From positions 2,046,001 through 2,110,000 of the forward strand of contig NZ_LLKN01000002.1 in assembly GCF_002900095.1 (NCBI RefSeq): 64,000 nucleotides of DNA. Reading direction: 5' to 3'. The notes below the pieces were generated by a model. That model was not told the origin of the DNA, made no database searches, and worked only from the letters and a program-made list of their open reading frames with translations. Source of the DNA: Salegentibacter mishustinae (GTDB lineage: Bacteria > Bacteroidota > Bacteroidia > Flavobacteriales > Flavobacteriaceae). Both the position numbers and the translations under genes were made by a program. Positions 1 to 8,846 of the stretch are shown one piece after another (position 1 is the stretch's first letter; the number at the start of each line of letters is the position of its first letter).

Positions 1-2
1 AA

Positions 3-230
3 GATAAAGTTGCCGGAATGGACTTTCACGGAAAAATGATCATCAATTTCCAAATAAGTATGTTTATATACAGCTTATTATGTATTCCGCTAATCTTTTT
101 ATTCGGACTTGGGATAATCGCTCTTATTGGTATTGCTGTTATTATGCTTATTCTACCAATAGTGAATGCCATTAAAGTAAGCAACGGGGAGATCCCGAAT
201 TATCCTTTAACCATAGAGATTATAAAGTAG
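3..230 (+). CDS. DUF4870-type small membrane protein, 5' truncated
   Basis: The reading frame is open from the first bases of the window (codons for D-K-V-A-G precede the first Met at 18) and ends at the stop at 228-230, so this is the C-terminal part of a longer gene. Two hydrophobic helices are visible (about residues 10-30 and 32-50 from the first Met), separated by a short loop. The pattern 'DFHGK..INFQIS' followed by two helices and a short polar tail is typical of DUF4870 proteins (formerly Tic20-like). Function in bacteria is unknown; it would sit in the inner membrane. A strong hairpin terminator follows at once. Confidence 0.7.
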   Translation, partial: DKVAGMDFHGKMIINFQISMFIYSLLCIPLIFLFGLGIIALIGIAVIMLILPIVNAIKVSNGEIPNYPLTIEIIK

Positions 231-253
231 ACCAGAAACATTATTCAGAATAA

Positions 254-279
254 AAAAAGCAGCCAAAAGGCTGCTTTTT
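254..279. terminator. bidirectional intrinsic terminator between the DUF4870 gene and dnaN
   Basis: An 11-bp perfect stem (AAAAAGCAGCC, loop AAAA, GGCTGCTTTTT) lies between the two convergent stop codons. A-tract and T-tract flank the stem, so it can work on both strands. Confidence 0.85.
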
Positions 280-308
280 ACTATAAACTAAATTCTATTT
301 ACTCAATA

Positions 309-1427
309 CTAGTTGTTGAGCATTACCGGCATAACCAGCATTGTAATTTTTTCTCCCGGGTCTAACCCATCTACAGGAGTTAAAATTCCAGCCCGGTTCG
401 GCAGACTCATTTCCAGTTGAACTTCATCTGAAGTTAAATTATTCAACATTTCTGTAAGAAAACGAGAATTAAAACCAATTTGCATATCGTCTCCCTGGTA
501 AGAACAGGTTAAACGCTCTTCGGCTTTATTACTGTAATCTACATCTTCTGCAGAAATATTTAATTCGGCACCGGCGATTTTTAATCTTACCTGGTGCGTA
601 GTTTTATTAGAGAAAATAGAAACCCTACGAACTGAACTCAAAAACTGGTTGCGCTCAATAGTTAATTTATTCGGATTTTCTTTTGGAATTACCGCTTCGT
701 AATTAGGATATTTCCCGTCTATTAAACGACAAACTAATTGCGTATCATCAAAAGTGAATTTCGCATTAGAATCGTTGTATTCTATAAGCACTTCACTTTC
801 GCTACCGGCCAAAATCCCCTTTAAAAGGTTTAGTGGCTTTTTGGGCATAATAAAGTCTGAAGCCTGAGAAGCAGTAACATCTTCACGCTGATACTTTACT
901 AATTTATGTGCATCAGTCGCTACAAAAGTTAAACCTTCAGTAGTAAATTGAAAGAAAACCCCGCTCATTACCGGACGAAGATCGTCGTTTCCTGAAGCAA
1001 AAATGGTTTTGCTAATCGCGGTAGCTAAAATATCACCTTCTAAAACAGTGCTGCTAGGATCTTCCAATTCCACAGGATTTGGAAACTCCTCCCCATCGGC
1101 ATAAGCAAGTGCGTATTTACCGTGATTAGAGCTTAATTCTATAGTGTTGTTATCTTCAGCAACAAAAGTTAAGGGCTGCTCCGGGAAGGTTTTTAGCGTA
1201 TCTAAAAGCAATTTTGCAGGAACCGCTATTTTTCCTTCGGAATCTGATTCTACCTTAAGTTTAGCAGACATTGTAGTTTCAAGATCTGAGGCAGAAACAG
1301 TAAGCTCGTCCTGCTTAAGATCGAATAAAAAGTTGTCTAAAATTGGAAGGGTGTTGGTGTTGTTAATAACCCCACCCAATATCTGAAGCTGTTTCAGCAA
1401 ATAACTGCTGGATACAATAAATTTCAT
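309..1427 (-). CDS. dnaN: DNA polymerase III subunit beta (sliding clamp)
   Basis: The 372-residue product has the normal length and three-domain architecture of the bacterial beta clamp, the ring that tethers DNA polymerase III to DNA. It starts MKFIVSSSYLLKQLQ, as flavobacterial clamps do, and shows family patterns such as 'LPILDNFLF' near residue 27, 'FASGNDDLRPVMSGVFF' near 140-155, 'DGKYPNYEAVIP' near 237 and the C-terminal 'MLVMPVMLNN' hydrophobic pocket strand. It is monocistronic here: the next gene on the same strand (gldG) is about 200 bp upstream, and a terminator follows. dnaA is not adjacent, which is common in Bacteroidota. Confidence 0.98.
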   Translation of the reverse strand: MKFIVSSSYLLKQLQILGGVINNTNTLPILDNFLFDLKQDELTVSASDLETTMSAKLKVESDSEGKIAVPAKLLLDTLKTFPEQPLTFVAEDNNTIELSSNHGKYALAYADGEEFPNPVELEDPSSTVLEGDILATAISKTIFASGNDDLRPVMSGVFFQFTTEGLTFVATDAHKLVKYQREDVTASQASDFIMPKKPLNLLKGILAGSESEVLIEYNDSNAKFTFDDTQLVCRLIDGKYPNYEAVIPKENPNKLTIERNQFLSSVRRVSIFSNKTTHQVRLKIAGAELNISAEDVDYSNKAEERLTCSYQGDDMQIGFNSRFLTEMLNNLTSDEVQLEMSLPNRAGILTPVDGLDPGEKITMLVMPVMLNN

Positions 1428-1455
1428 CGGCTTTGTGATTAATTAGAAATCATTA

Positions 1456-1463
1456 CAAATATA
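1456..1463 (-). promoter_or_regulatory. putative dnaN -7 element
   Basis: On the minus strand this reads TATATTTG, an exact match to the Bacteroidota -7 consensus TAnnTTTG, 28 bp before the dnaN ATG. No clear -33 TTG is seen at the right distance, so it is only a sequence match. Confidence 0.4.
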
Positions 1464-1626
1464 TTTTAATCTGTTAAAAATAAAGCTTGTGCCGACGAGT
1501 TTTTATTAACATCAAAAACAAAAATTTATGAAGCAAACTACTATAAAACAGACACTTACAACGAATAATCTTTTTAAGATTGTTAATATGTTGATTTTAT
1601 TTCCTGAAAATTGAAGTCTAAGAAAG

Positions 1627-3297
1627 CTATTTTAGGTATTTCCTTTTTCTGAAATAATTAAATCCGAAAGCGAAAAGTCCCAGGATAACTAAAGGAAGAA
1701 CAATATTAATCATCTGCCATTTTTCTCGCTCATCAGCAGTTTTTCGATCGTCCAGGAATGCGATATTTATTTCCTTGCTGCGAATATCTATAAGTCCGCT
1801 GTCATCAAGCATATAATTTACAGCATTTAGTAAAAATTCTTTATTTCCATAAGTATTCCCCGTGTAGCGTTCAAGCCCCAGTTCTAAAGGCTTTCCGCGC
1901 TGTACTTCATTTTTAATCACATCTCCATCTGAAATTACCAGCATTTTGGTTTCTTCACTTTGGTCTAAAGGCTTTTCAATTTCAAATGGTTTGATCCTAT
2001 TTTTATAAACCGAAGTAAATTCTCCTTCCAATAAAACTGCCAGTGGTTGCTCGCCATCTTTATAGGAAGCCAAATTCGGTTCCTGGCTTACCATCTCCAG
2101 GCTAATTTCCCGCGGAGTACCTTCTACCCTGGTTTGAGGCGAACTGCTTAATAAAATTGTCTTTTCTATATTATTCTGAAGTGTATCAATTTGATTGGCA
2201 TATTCAAATTTCACAGCTTCAATATTATTTATTATCGGGTGGTCGTTAGGCGAAGTGGTTAACGGACTGTAAAACCAGGGATAAGGATTAAACCGGGTGT
2301 TGTTTCCCTGCCCCGACGCCAAAATAATGGGTGCTGAATAAATATCATTGATCAGAACCGGGTTGATTCTAATTCCGTAGGAAAAGAAAAAATCGCCTAA
2401 ATTAAGATCACGAGGTAAAGCAAAAGCTATGCCTGAAGGATTCAGCAAACTATCGGTTTCCATGGCAACGGCTTCGGTTAGCCAAAGTGATTTACCACCG
2501 CTCATTGTATATTGATCTAAAATATACTTTTCATTTTCGGTAAATGCCTCGGTAGGTTTTGCCTCGATAATTAAATCGTACTCCTTTAATTGCTGAAGGG
2601 TTTTTTGAGGATTTATTGCAGCAGAATCTAAAGTAAACGGCGCCATAAAATAATATTCCTGCAGCGTCTTTATAAAACTAGCTATTTGTGCATCGGGCAA
2701 CTCACCGTTACCACGCATTACCGCGATTTTCTTTTTCCGCGGATAAACTAATTTATTCAATGCATTGGCAATAGCATACTCCAATTGTTGTACCGAGCTG
2801 GAAACCCGTTCCTCATCGGTAGCGCCCAGTTTATTTTTCAATAAGGGAATTTGAACCTTTTGGTCTCCCATAGTGGCTACGGCCCACGGAAAAACTAAAG
2901 CTTCAGAACTTTTACCGTTCTCCTGAACACTCACCCTTGCCGGCGGCATTCCCTGCTGGTAAAATTCCTGGGCGGTAGCTTCAGCATCCTTACTTTCTTC
3001 TAAGGGATTGGTAAAAGTGAATTTTATATTACTGTTATAAGCTGAAAACTCTTCCAGCATTTGCCTGGTTTCATTTCGAAGCCTTCTGAACTCTGATGGG
3101 AAATTTCCTTCTAAAAAGACTTCAATAACAATGGGAGAATCAGTATCTGAAACAATTTCCATTGCCGCAGGAGACAGCGTATAACGTTGATCTCGGGTAA
3201 GGTCTATACGCTCAAAAAAGTTTGCAGCCAGTAGGTTTATCGCTACAATTGCAACGAGCCACAGAAAAACGTTTTTATAGGTGTTTTCGTGTTTCAA
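1627..3297 (-). CDS. gldG: gliding motility ABC transporter-associated substrate-binding protein GldG
   Basis: The 556-residue protein has one N-terminal membrane helix (about residues 8-25), a large extracytoplasmic region and a C-terminal helix (about 530-548) before a basic tail. This is the layout of GldG, which with GldF and the ATPase GldA forms an ABC transporter needed for gliding in Flavobacterium johnsoniae. Motifs such as 'IDLTRDQRYTLSP' (about 31-43) and 'GNGELPD' near 195 are typical. It lies 3 bp after gldF and is surely cotranscribed with it. The start is TTG; no nearby ATG retains the N-terminal helix. gldA is not in this window. Confidence 0.93.
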   Translation of the reverse strand: MKHENTYKNVFLWLVAIVAINLLAANFFERIDLTRDQRYTLSPAAMEIVSDTDSPIVIEVFLEGNFPSEFRRLRNETRQMLEEFSAYNSNIKFTFTNPLEESKDAEATAQEFYQQGMPPARVSVQENGKSSEALVFPWAVATMGDQKVQIPLLKNKLGATDEERVSSSVQQLEYAIANALNKLVYPRKKKIAVMRGNGELPDAQIASFIKTLQEYYFMAPFTLDSAAINPQKTLQQLKEYDLIIEAKPTEAFTENEKYILDQYTMSGGKSLWLTEAVAMETDSLLNPSGIAFALPRDLNLGDFFFSYGIRINPVLINDIYSAPIILASGQGNNTRFNPYPWFYSPLTTSPNDHPIINNIEAVKFEYANQIDTLQNNIEKTILLSSSPQTRVEGTPREISLEMVSQEPNLASYKDGEQPLAVLLEGEFTSVYKNRIKPFEIEKPLDQSEETKMLVISDGDVIKNEVQRGKPLELGLERYTGNTYGNKEFLLNAVNYMLDDSGLIDIRSKEINIAFLDDRKTADEREKWQMINIVLPLVILGLFAFGFNYFRKRKYLK

Positions 3298-3300
3298 AGC

Positions 3301-4038
3301 CTAAGAATTTTTCTGAATTGCTATTAATCTTAACTGCGTAAGTTTCAGAAAAAAAACTATGAAACTTAAAAAATAAATAAGATCCCGGGTATCTATCACG
3401 CCTCTGCTTATACTTTGATAATGAAAGCTGATCCCAAGGTATTCAGCGCCGTAATTAGTACTTCCAAAAAGATCCAAATCTCCCAGGCCTTCAAAAGCGA
3501 AATAACTTAAAAAACATAAAAAGACTGCGATAATAAATGCGATGATCTGATTTTGAGAAAGCGAAGAAGCAAAAATGCCAATAGCCGTATAGCAGCCTCC
3601 AAGAAAAATTAAGCCCAGGTAAGATCCAAGAGTTGCACCAAGGTCAAAATTTCCCACCGGACTTCCCAATTGATGAATGGTAATTACATATAAAATGCTG
3701 GGCAAAATACTTAAAATCACCAGGATTAAAGCACCAAAATATTTTCCTAAAACAAGTTGTGTAAAACCAATGGGACGCGTTAGCAACAACTCCATAGTGC
3801 CCTGGCGTTTCTCTTCAGAAAAGCTTTTCATGGTAATTGCCGGGATAAGAAAAATAAAGATCCAGGGGGCAAGATCAAAGAAGGGTTTTACATCGGCAAA
3901 ACCATTATCCAGGATGTTATAATCACCTGTGAAGACAAATAAAAACAAGCCGCAAACCACCAAAAAGATTCCAATGACCAGGTAACCGATTGGTGATGAA
4001 AAAAAAGAGTTTATTTCCTTATTTAGTATGGCCAGCAT
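3301..4038 (-). CDS. gldF: gliding motility ABC transporter permease GldF
   Basis: The 245-residue integral membrane protein has about six hydrophobic segments and belongs to the ABC-2 permease family. The motif 'MKSFSEEKRQGTMELLLTRPI' near residues 65-85 is the signature cytoplasmic loop of GldF/NosY-like permeases, and the N-terminus 'MLAILNKEINSFFSSPIGYLV' is characteristic of GldF. It is the membrane channel partner of GldG and of the ATPase GldA encoded elsewhere. It is the first gene of a gldFG operon, with gldG 3 bp downstream. Confidence 0.93.
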   Translation of the reverse strand: MLAILNKEINSFFSSPIGYLVIGIFLVVCGLFLFVFTGDYNILDNGFADVKPFFDLAPWIFIFLIPAITMKSFSEEKRQGTMELLLTRPIGFTQLVLGKYFGALILVILSILPSILYVITIHQLGSPVGNFDLGATLGSYLGLIFLGGCYTAIGIFASSLSQNQIIAFIIAVFLCFLSYFAFEGLGDLDLFGSTNYGAEYLGISFHYQSISRGVIDTRDLIYFLSFIVFFLKLTQLRLIAIQKNS

Positions 4039-4205
4039 TAATTTCGGTTATCGGTTATCTGTTTTGGTTATTAATAATCCTTGTTGATTTCTTTGAAGGT
4101 TTAATTATAATTTATGGTTTGGTGTATTACTCTGCTGTAACTTTTTTCTAATCGAAACTCTAATAACATTTCCTTCACGCTTCACTCCTAGCTCTTCACT
4201 CTGCA

Positions 4206-4499
4206 TTATTCGCTACTTTTGATATTGGTGCTCCAGGCTACTGGTTTAGCATTAAAAAGCACCTTTGTTTTTGCCCAAACTCCTTTAAACAGCTCAGAAT
4301 TCCGGTAATTTTCTAAAGATTGGTCGTCTACCCAGTAACTATACGTAAAAAATATATTTGTATTGTGTTTATCCTGAAGCAATTTTAGTTTATAACAACC
4401 TGCAAAAGACCTTATTTTACTTTTATTTTCCTCAAAATTAGAAAGGAATTCTTCTACTTTTGAAGGCTCAAATTCCATTTTCACAATTCTGTGTATCAT
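4206..4499 (-). CDS. ABM-like (antibiotic biosynthesis monooxygenase fold) protein
   Basis: The 97-residue single-domain protein shows the pattern of the dimeric alpha/beta barrel ABM superfamily: 'IVKMEFEPSKVEEFLSNF' at the start, a central 'GCYKLKLLQD' strand, and 'YSYWVDDQSLENYRNSELF' near 55-75. Relatives include putative quinol monooxygenases, but most have no proven reaction, so no substrate is assigned. Its ATG overlaps the stop of the upstream SAM hydrolase gene (ATGA, 4 bp), implying translational coupling. This pairing suggests a shared housekeeping role, which is inference. Confidence 0.75.
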   Translation of the reverse strand: MIHRIVKMEFEPSKVEEFLSNFEENKSKIRSFAGCYKLKLLQDKHNTNIFFTYSYWVDDQSLENYRNSELFKGVWAKTKVLFNAKPVAWSTNIKSSE

Positions 4500-5335
4500 T
4501 TTTCGTCAAATTTAATAGTGATTGTATCGCGGTGTTCCAGGCCAAAAAGCGTTGAAGCGCTACCTACCGTAGATGGATTGCTTTTATAAATAGCAAGTTC
4601 GATATAACCGGCAGAATTGAATAAGGCTAGTTTTTTGCCATCTTCTTCTCCTCTTTGGTCTTTTTCAACATCAAAATTTATCCAGTCAGAATAAGCTCCA
4701 TAAATTTTTGGAAAAGTAACCATTCTTGCACTAATTATATAATTTCTTCCTTTTCCCACGCTCTCAAATAGCTTCCGACTTATATTGGTTACCACGTTTC
4801 CGTAATTGTCAACATAAATCACAAGGCCTATAATCTGGTTCTTCTCCGTATTTATTATCGGCTCAAACTGTTTAAGGTATTTAATTTCCTTAATATTCTT
4901 ACCTATAACTTCCAGGGTACCACCCCGCGCTAAATGGCAGGCTACTTTTACAAAAACATCCAAAACCGGAAAATTCGTTTCAATAGCCTCGTGAATATTG
5001 ATCTCTACAATCTTCTCGGGTTTAATTTCTGAAGCCAGCAAAGATAAAATTCCATTATTGGCGCAAATAAAATAATGGTCGTCTAACAAAACGGCCAAAT
5101 GTTTATTTTCTGGCGTAAATTCTGAATCGATACCAATAATGTGAATACTACCTTTTGGAAAACTCTTATACGCGTTTTTAATAATGTAAGCAGCCTCGCT
5201 AATATGAAAGGGAGAAACCGAGTGCGAAATATCAACAATTCTCACATCGGGCAACTCGTTATAAATAGCTCCTTTAACCGCTCCTACAAAGTAATCTTTC
5301 TCTCCAAAATCGGTAGTTAAAGTAATAATTGCCAT
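4496..5335 (-). CDS. DUF62 family SAM hydrolase (S-adenosyl-L-methionine hydroxide adenosyltransferase)
   Basis: The 279-residue protein begins 'ITLTTDFGEKDYFVGAVKG', the diagnostic N-terminal motif of the DUF62 / SAM chlorinase-fluorinase-like family, with the early Asp that binds the SAM ribose. Further family blocks are 'VDISHSVSPFHISEAAYI' (about 35-52), 'GIDSEF' (about 68) and 'YVDNYGNVVTNI' (about 174-185). Members outside halogenase clusters hydrolyse SAM to adenosine and methionine. There is no halogenase context here, so the hydroxide-transferring activity is the likely one. It heads a two-gene operon with the ABM-like gene. Confidence 0.9.
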   Translation of the reverse strand: MAIITLTTDFGEKDYFVGAVKGAIYNELPDVRIVDISHSVSPFHISEAAYIIKNAYKSFPKGSIHIIGIDSEFTPENKHLAVLLDDHYFICANNGILSLLASEIKPEKIVEINIHEAIETNFPVLDVFVKVACHLARGGTLEVIGKNIKEIKYLKQFEPIINTEKNQIIGLVIYVDNYGNVVTNISRKLFESVGKGRNYIISARMVTFPKIYGAYSDWINFDVEKDQRGEEDGKKLALFNSAGYIELAIYKSNPSTVGSASTLFGLEHRDTITIKFDEK

Positions 5336-5397
5336 AGGTAATTGTTGATATTTTTTTAACTTTTAAGCGCTAATTTTATGTAAGTTTGTATAGAAGG

Positions 5398-5405
5398 CAA
5401 AGATA
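5398..5405 (-). promoter_or_regulatory. putative -7 element for the SAM hydrolase operon
   Basis: Minus-strand TATCTTTG matches TAnnTTTG, 63 bp before the ATG. No TTG lies at the expected upstream spacing, so support is limited. Confidence 0.3.
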
Positions 5406-5554
5406 ATTTTATTTAAATTTTCATTTAAAAATCAATGGCAATAAACTTAAAATTAGCCAGTCAAAATTAGCATTAAAACTTAGCAGCAACAAATAAAGAA
5501 CCGCTATAAATAAAAATGTTTTGAACATCTTTTTTCAACTAAAACCATAAGCTT

Positions 5555-6508
5555 TTGAACGAAATTGTTATTGAACTTTCAGAGATTAATCCCCGCGAAT
5601 TTTTTGGGCAAGGAAATGAACATATAGAACTTTTAAAAAAATATTTTCCCAAGCTGAAGATCGTAGCTCGTGGAAATAAAATTAAAGTTTTTGGAGACGA
5701 GGAAATGCTGGAAGAGTTTGATGAACGCATTACCATGCTTATGGATCACTTCGGAAAGTATAATAAACTGGATGAGAATGTGATTGAAAGAGTACTTACC
5801 AGCGAGAAAAGTTCAGATTATCAAACTTCAGCCGAAAGTGGCGAAGTTTTGGTTCACGGCGTTGGCGGTCGTTTGGTAAAAGCCCAAACCGCAAACCAGA
5901 GAAAACTGGTTGAGCTAATGCGTAAAAATGATATGGTATTTGCCATTGGCCCTGCAGGAACCGGAAAAACCTATACCGGTGTTGCCCTTGCTGTTAAAGC
6001 ATTAAAAGAAAAACAGGTTCGCAGAATTATACTTACCCGTCCCGCGGTTGAGGCTGGGGAAAACCTGGGTTTCCTTCCCGGCGATCTTAAAGAAAAATTA
6101 GACCCTTATATGCAGCCGCTTTACGATGCACTTCGGGATATGATTCCGCAGGAAAGGCTTGATTCATTTATAGAGAAAGGAGTGATTCAAATCGCTCCAC
6201 TTGCTTTTATGCGAGGCCGAACCTTAGATAATGCCTTTGTGATTTTGGATGAAGCCCAAAATACTACCCACGCACAAATGAAAATGTTTCTTACCCGAAT
6301 GGGGAAAAGCGCCAAGTTTATGATTACCGGAGATCCCGGGCAAATAGATTTACCACGCAGGGTTATTTCAGGTTTAAAAGAAGCGTTGCTCGTGCTTAAA
6401 GAAGTAAAAGGCGTGGGGATAATTTACCTGGATGATAAAGATGTAATTCGCCACCGACTCGTGAAAAAGATAATTTCAGCCTATAAAGAAATTGAACATA
6501 CAGAATAG
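5555..6508 (+). CDS. phoH: PhoH-like ATPase
   Basis: The 317-residue protein is a PhoH family NTPase, a P-loop protein related to the helicase-type ATPases and often linked to RNA metabolism. Walker A 'GPAGTGKT' is at residues 132-139 and Walker B 'VILDEAQN' around 229-236; 'GDPGQIDLP' near 260 is the sensor-like block. The N-terminal domain ('FFGQGNEHIELLKKYFPKLKIVARG') resembles the KH-like region of the family. Translation must start at TTG 5555, because upstream codons are blocked and homologues begin with this N-EIVIEL segment. purC follows 52 bp downstream. Confidence 0.94.
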   Translation: MNEIVIELSEINPREFFGQGNEHIELLKKYFPKLKIVARGNKIKVFGDEEMLEEFDERITMLMDHFGKYNKLDENVIERVLTSEKSSDYQTSAESGEVLVHGVGGRLVKAQTANQRKLVELMRKNDMVFAIGPAGTGKTYTGVALAVKALKEKQVRRIILTRPAVEAGENLGFLPGDLKEKLDPYMQPLYDALRDMIPQERLDSFIEKGVIQIAPLAFMRGRTLDNAFVILDEAQNTTHAQMKMFLTRMGKSAKFMITGDPGQIDLPRRVISGLKEALLVLKEVKGVGIIYLDDKDVIRHRLVKKIISAYKEIEHTE

Positions 6509-6560
6509 AGTGTTTTCAATTTTCAAGTAATTCAGTTTCAAAATTCAGATATAGATTTTA

Positions 6561-7505
6561 ATGAATACTATTATAAAAACCGATTTCAATTTTCCCGGAC
6601 AAACCGATGTTTACAAAGGTAAAGTGCGGGATGTTTATACTTTAAAAAATAATAAACTCGTAATTGTTGCAACAGATAGGCTTTCGGCTTTTGATGTGGT
6701 TATGCCAAAGGGCATTCCTTACAAAGGCCAGATCCTTAATCAAATTGCTACCAAAATGATGGAAGCCACACGCGATCTTGTACCTAACTGGCTGGAAGCA
6801 ACTCCAGATCCTAATGTTGCGGTTGGCCAGGCCTGTGAACCTTTTAAAATTGAAATGGTAATTCGCGGATATCTTGCGGGTCACGCTGCCCGGGAATACA
6901 AAGCCGGAAAACGTATGCTGTGTGGGGTAGAAATGCCAAATGGAATGAAGGAAAATGACAAATTCCCGGAACCCATTATTACTCCCGCCACTAAAGCCGA
7001 ACAGGGCGATCACGATGAAGACATTTCTAAAGAAGAAATTCTAAAACGTGCTATTGTTTCTAAAGAAGATTACGAAATTCTTGAAAAATACACTCGAGAT
7101 CTTTTTAAACGTGGAACTGAAATAGCTGCAAAGAGAGGATTGATTTTAGTTGATACCAAATATGAATTTGGTAAAAATGCTGATGGGGAAATTGTATTGA
7201 TAGACGAAATTCACACTCCTGATTCATCCCGATATTTTTATGCCGATGGTTACCGGGAAAGACATGACAAGGATGAACCACAAAAGCAATTATCTAAAGA
7301 ATTTGTGAGACAATGGCTTATTGAAAATAATTTCCAGGGAAAAGAAGGTCAGATTTTACCCGAAATGAGCGATGAATATATCGAATCGGTTTCTGAACGT
7401 TATATTGAATTATACGAAAAGATCACAGGAGAAACTTTTGTAAAAAGCGACATCAGCAATATTGAAACCCGTATTGAAAATAATGTGCTGGATTATTTTA
7501 AATAA
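6561..7505 (+). CDS. purC: phosphoribosylaminoimidazole-succinocarboxamide synthase (SAICAR synthetase)
   Basis: The 314-residue enzyme joins CAIR and aspartate with ATP in purine synthesis. Motifs seen are 'GKVRDVY' (about 20-26), '[13 protein letters not shown]' (about 37-49), '[16 protein letters not shown]' (about 97-112), '[10 protein letters not shown]' (about 197-206) and '[12 protein letters not shown]' (about 214-225). The length and the extended C-terminus match the Bacteroidota and yeast-like long form rather than the 240-residue E. coli form. It follows phoH by 52 bp on the same strand. Confidence 0.97.
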   Translation: MNTIIKTDFNFPGQTDVYKGKVRDVYTLKNNKLVIVATDRLSAFDVVMPKGIPYKGQILNQIATKMMEATRDLVPNWLEATPDPNVAVGQACEPFKIEMVIRGYLAGHAAREYKAGKRMLCGVEMPNGMKENDKFPEPIITPATKAEQGDHDEDISKEEILKRAIVSKEDYEILEKYTRDLFKRGTEIAAKRGLILVDTKYEFGKNADGEIVLIDEIHTPDSSRYFYADGYRERHDKDEPQKQLSKEFVRQWLIENNFQGKEGQILPEMSDEYIESVSERYIELYEKITGETFVKSDISNIETRIENNVLDYFK

Positions 7506-7672
7506 TGATTCTTGGTTTTCTAAGTCACACCGTTATCAGTGTTTCGGATCTTAATATTTTCATTTTTCGGTTTAAATTTTTTCTCCTTAGTCAGGAATTA
7601 ATATTAATTAGAACAAATTCAAAATAAAATCTTTATTTGTTCACTCCTTCAGATATTTAAAATCAATCAAGT

Positions 7673-8689
7673 ATGCTTATAATAAATAGAGTTTCAGTTT
7701 TGTGTCTAACTTTTTTTGTCTCTTTAATAATATCCTGTAGCCCAGATCAAAATAACAGTGAAATTATTGATGAAGAAAATGAAACTGAAGTATCATCAGA
7801 AGATGAAAATAAAGTCTATCCTGAAGGGGTGGCTTTTGAAACACAAGAAAAATTAAGTGAGTTTCTGGAAAAAGGTTACACAGAGATCAATGGCAGTCTA
7901 TCTTTTATAGGAACAGAAATCGATGATGTAAGCGAATGCACACAACTGAAAAAAATAGATGGACCTCTTTCGGTGCTTGGCACAAATCTGGAAAATCTAA
8001 ATGGCTTGAATAACATTGAATTGATTGATAATAGTCAAGCAACAATACAGATTAGCAATAACCCTAAACTCCACAATATTGAAGCATTGTCTAGTGTTGC
8101 TCATAAATTACGTGATTTGGATATAACCAATAATCCTAACCTGAGTTCACTAAAGGGCACCGAAAATATTACTGAAGTACGGGGGAATTTAAGTATTAGA
8201 GATAATGAGCAACTTACTAACCTAGATGCACTGCATAATATTCAAGGTGAAGTTAATTATGTTTATTTAATTAATTCAGGTATTGAAAATACTCATGGTT
8301 TATCAAAACTGGAAAGGATAAAAGAAAAACTTGTAATTTCCAATAACCCTAATTTGACTTCGATTAGTTTCCAAAATCTTAATGAAGTACCCGGGTTTAT
8401 AGTCAACGAGAATAGCAGCTTATTAGAAATTATAGCTCAGCCAAATTTTACAGAAGCAGAAGCATTAATAATTACGGATAATACTCTTTTGGAAGATATA
8501 AGCGGTTTTGAGAATGTTGAAGGATATGAATATTTTGGTATAGAAATAAGAAAAAATGCCAAGTTAGATAATTTTTGCCCATTGATGAAAATCGCAAATG
8601 TGGCAGAATATGATTTCAATATTAAAGACAACCTATACAACCCTAGTAGGGAGAAAATTAAAACCGGTGACTGTCAGCCGGCTGAGTAG
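7673..8689 (+). CDS. leucine-rich (receptor L-domain-like) surface lipoprotein
   Basis: The 338-residue protein has a lipoprotein signal peptide: hydrophobic residues 8-20, then the lipobox 'IISC' with the Cys near residue 22, followed by a highly acidic linker to about residue 45. The rest is built from irregular 22-30 residue repeats of the form 'L.ISNNPNL..I..L..I', like the receptor L-domain/leucine-rich proteins of Bacteroidota. The likely place is the outer membrane or cell surface, and the role may be binding. No enzyme motif is visible. Its strongly AT-rich coding sequence and solitary position suggest an accessory gene. Function unknown. Confidence 0.72.
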   Translation: MLIINRVSVLCLTFFVSLIISCSPDQNNSEIIDEENETEVSSEDENKVYPEGVAFETQEKLSEFLEKGYTEINGSLSFIGTEIDDVSECTQLKKIDGPLSVLGTNLENLNGLNNIELIDNSQATIQISNNPKLHNIEALSSVAHKLRDLDITNNPNLSSLKGTENITEVRGNLSIRDNEQLTNLDALHNIQGEVNYVYLINSGIENTHGLSKLERIKEKLVISNNPNLTSISFQNLNEVPGFIVNENSSLLEIIAQPNFTEAEALIITDNTLLEDISGFENVEGYEYFGIEIRKNAKLDNFCPLMKIANVAEYDFNIKDNLYNPSREKIKTGDCQPAE

Positions 8690-8802
8690 GTTTTAGAAAT
8701 ATAATTAGTTGCTACCTACAATTGTCAGACTTTTAAATACAAGATTGTGGAAATCTATTATTCTTAATGTCTCTGCTTTAACCTGGTACATTGATATTAA
8801 GT

Positions 8803-8819
8803 CCTGAAATAAATTCAGG
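8803..8819. repeat. short REP-like palindrome downstream of dnaE
   Basis: CCTGAA and TTCAGG form a 6-bp stem around ATAAA, followed by GTGACG. This type of intergenic word recurs widely in flavobacterial genomes, but only one copy is visible here. Confidence 0.4.
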
Positions 8820-8846
8820 GTGACGAAAACAAGCTTTTTTAAAACC

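Noticed and set aside
4130-4205. Pyrimidine-rich stretch with repeated TTCAC words after the gldF upstream region
   Set aside because: Low-complexity intergenic sequence without stem, motif or frame.
6642-7013. 123-codon open frame opposite purC
   Set aside because: Antisense to conserved purC motifs, with unlikely composition.
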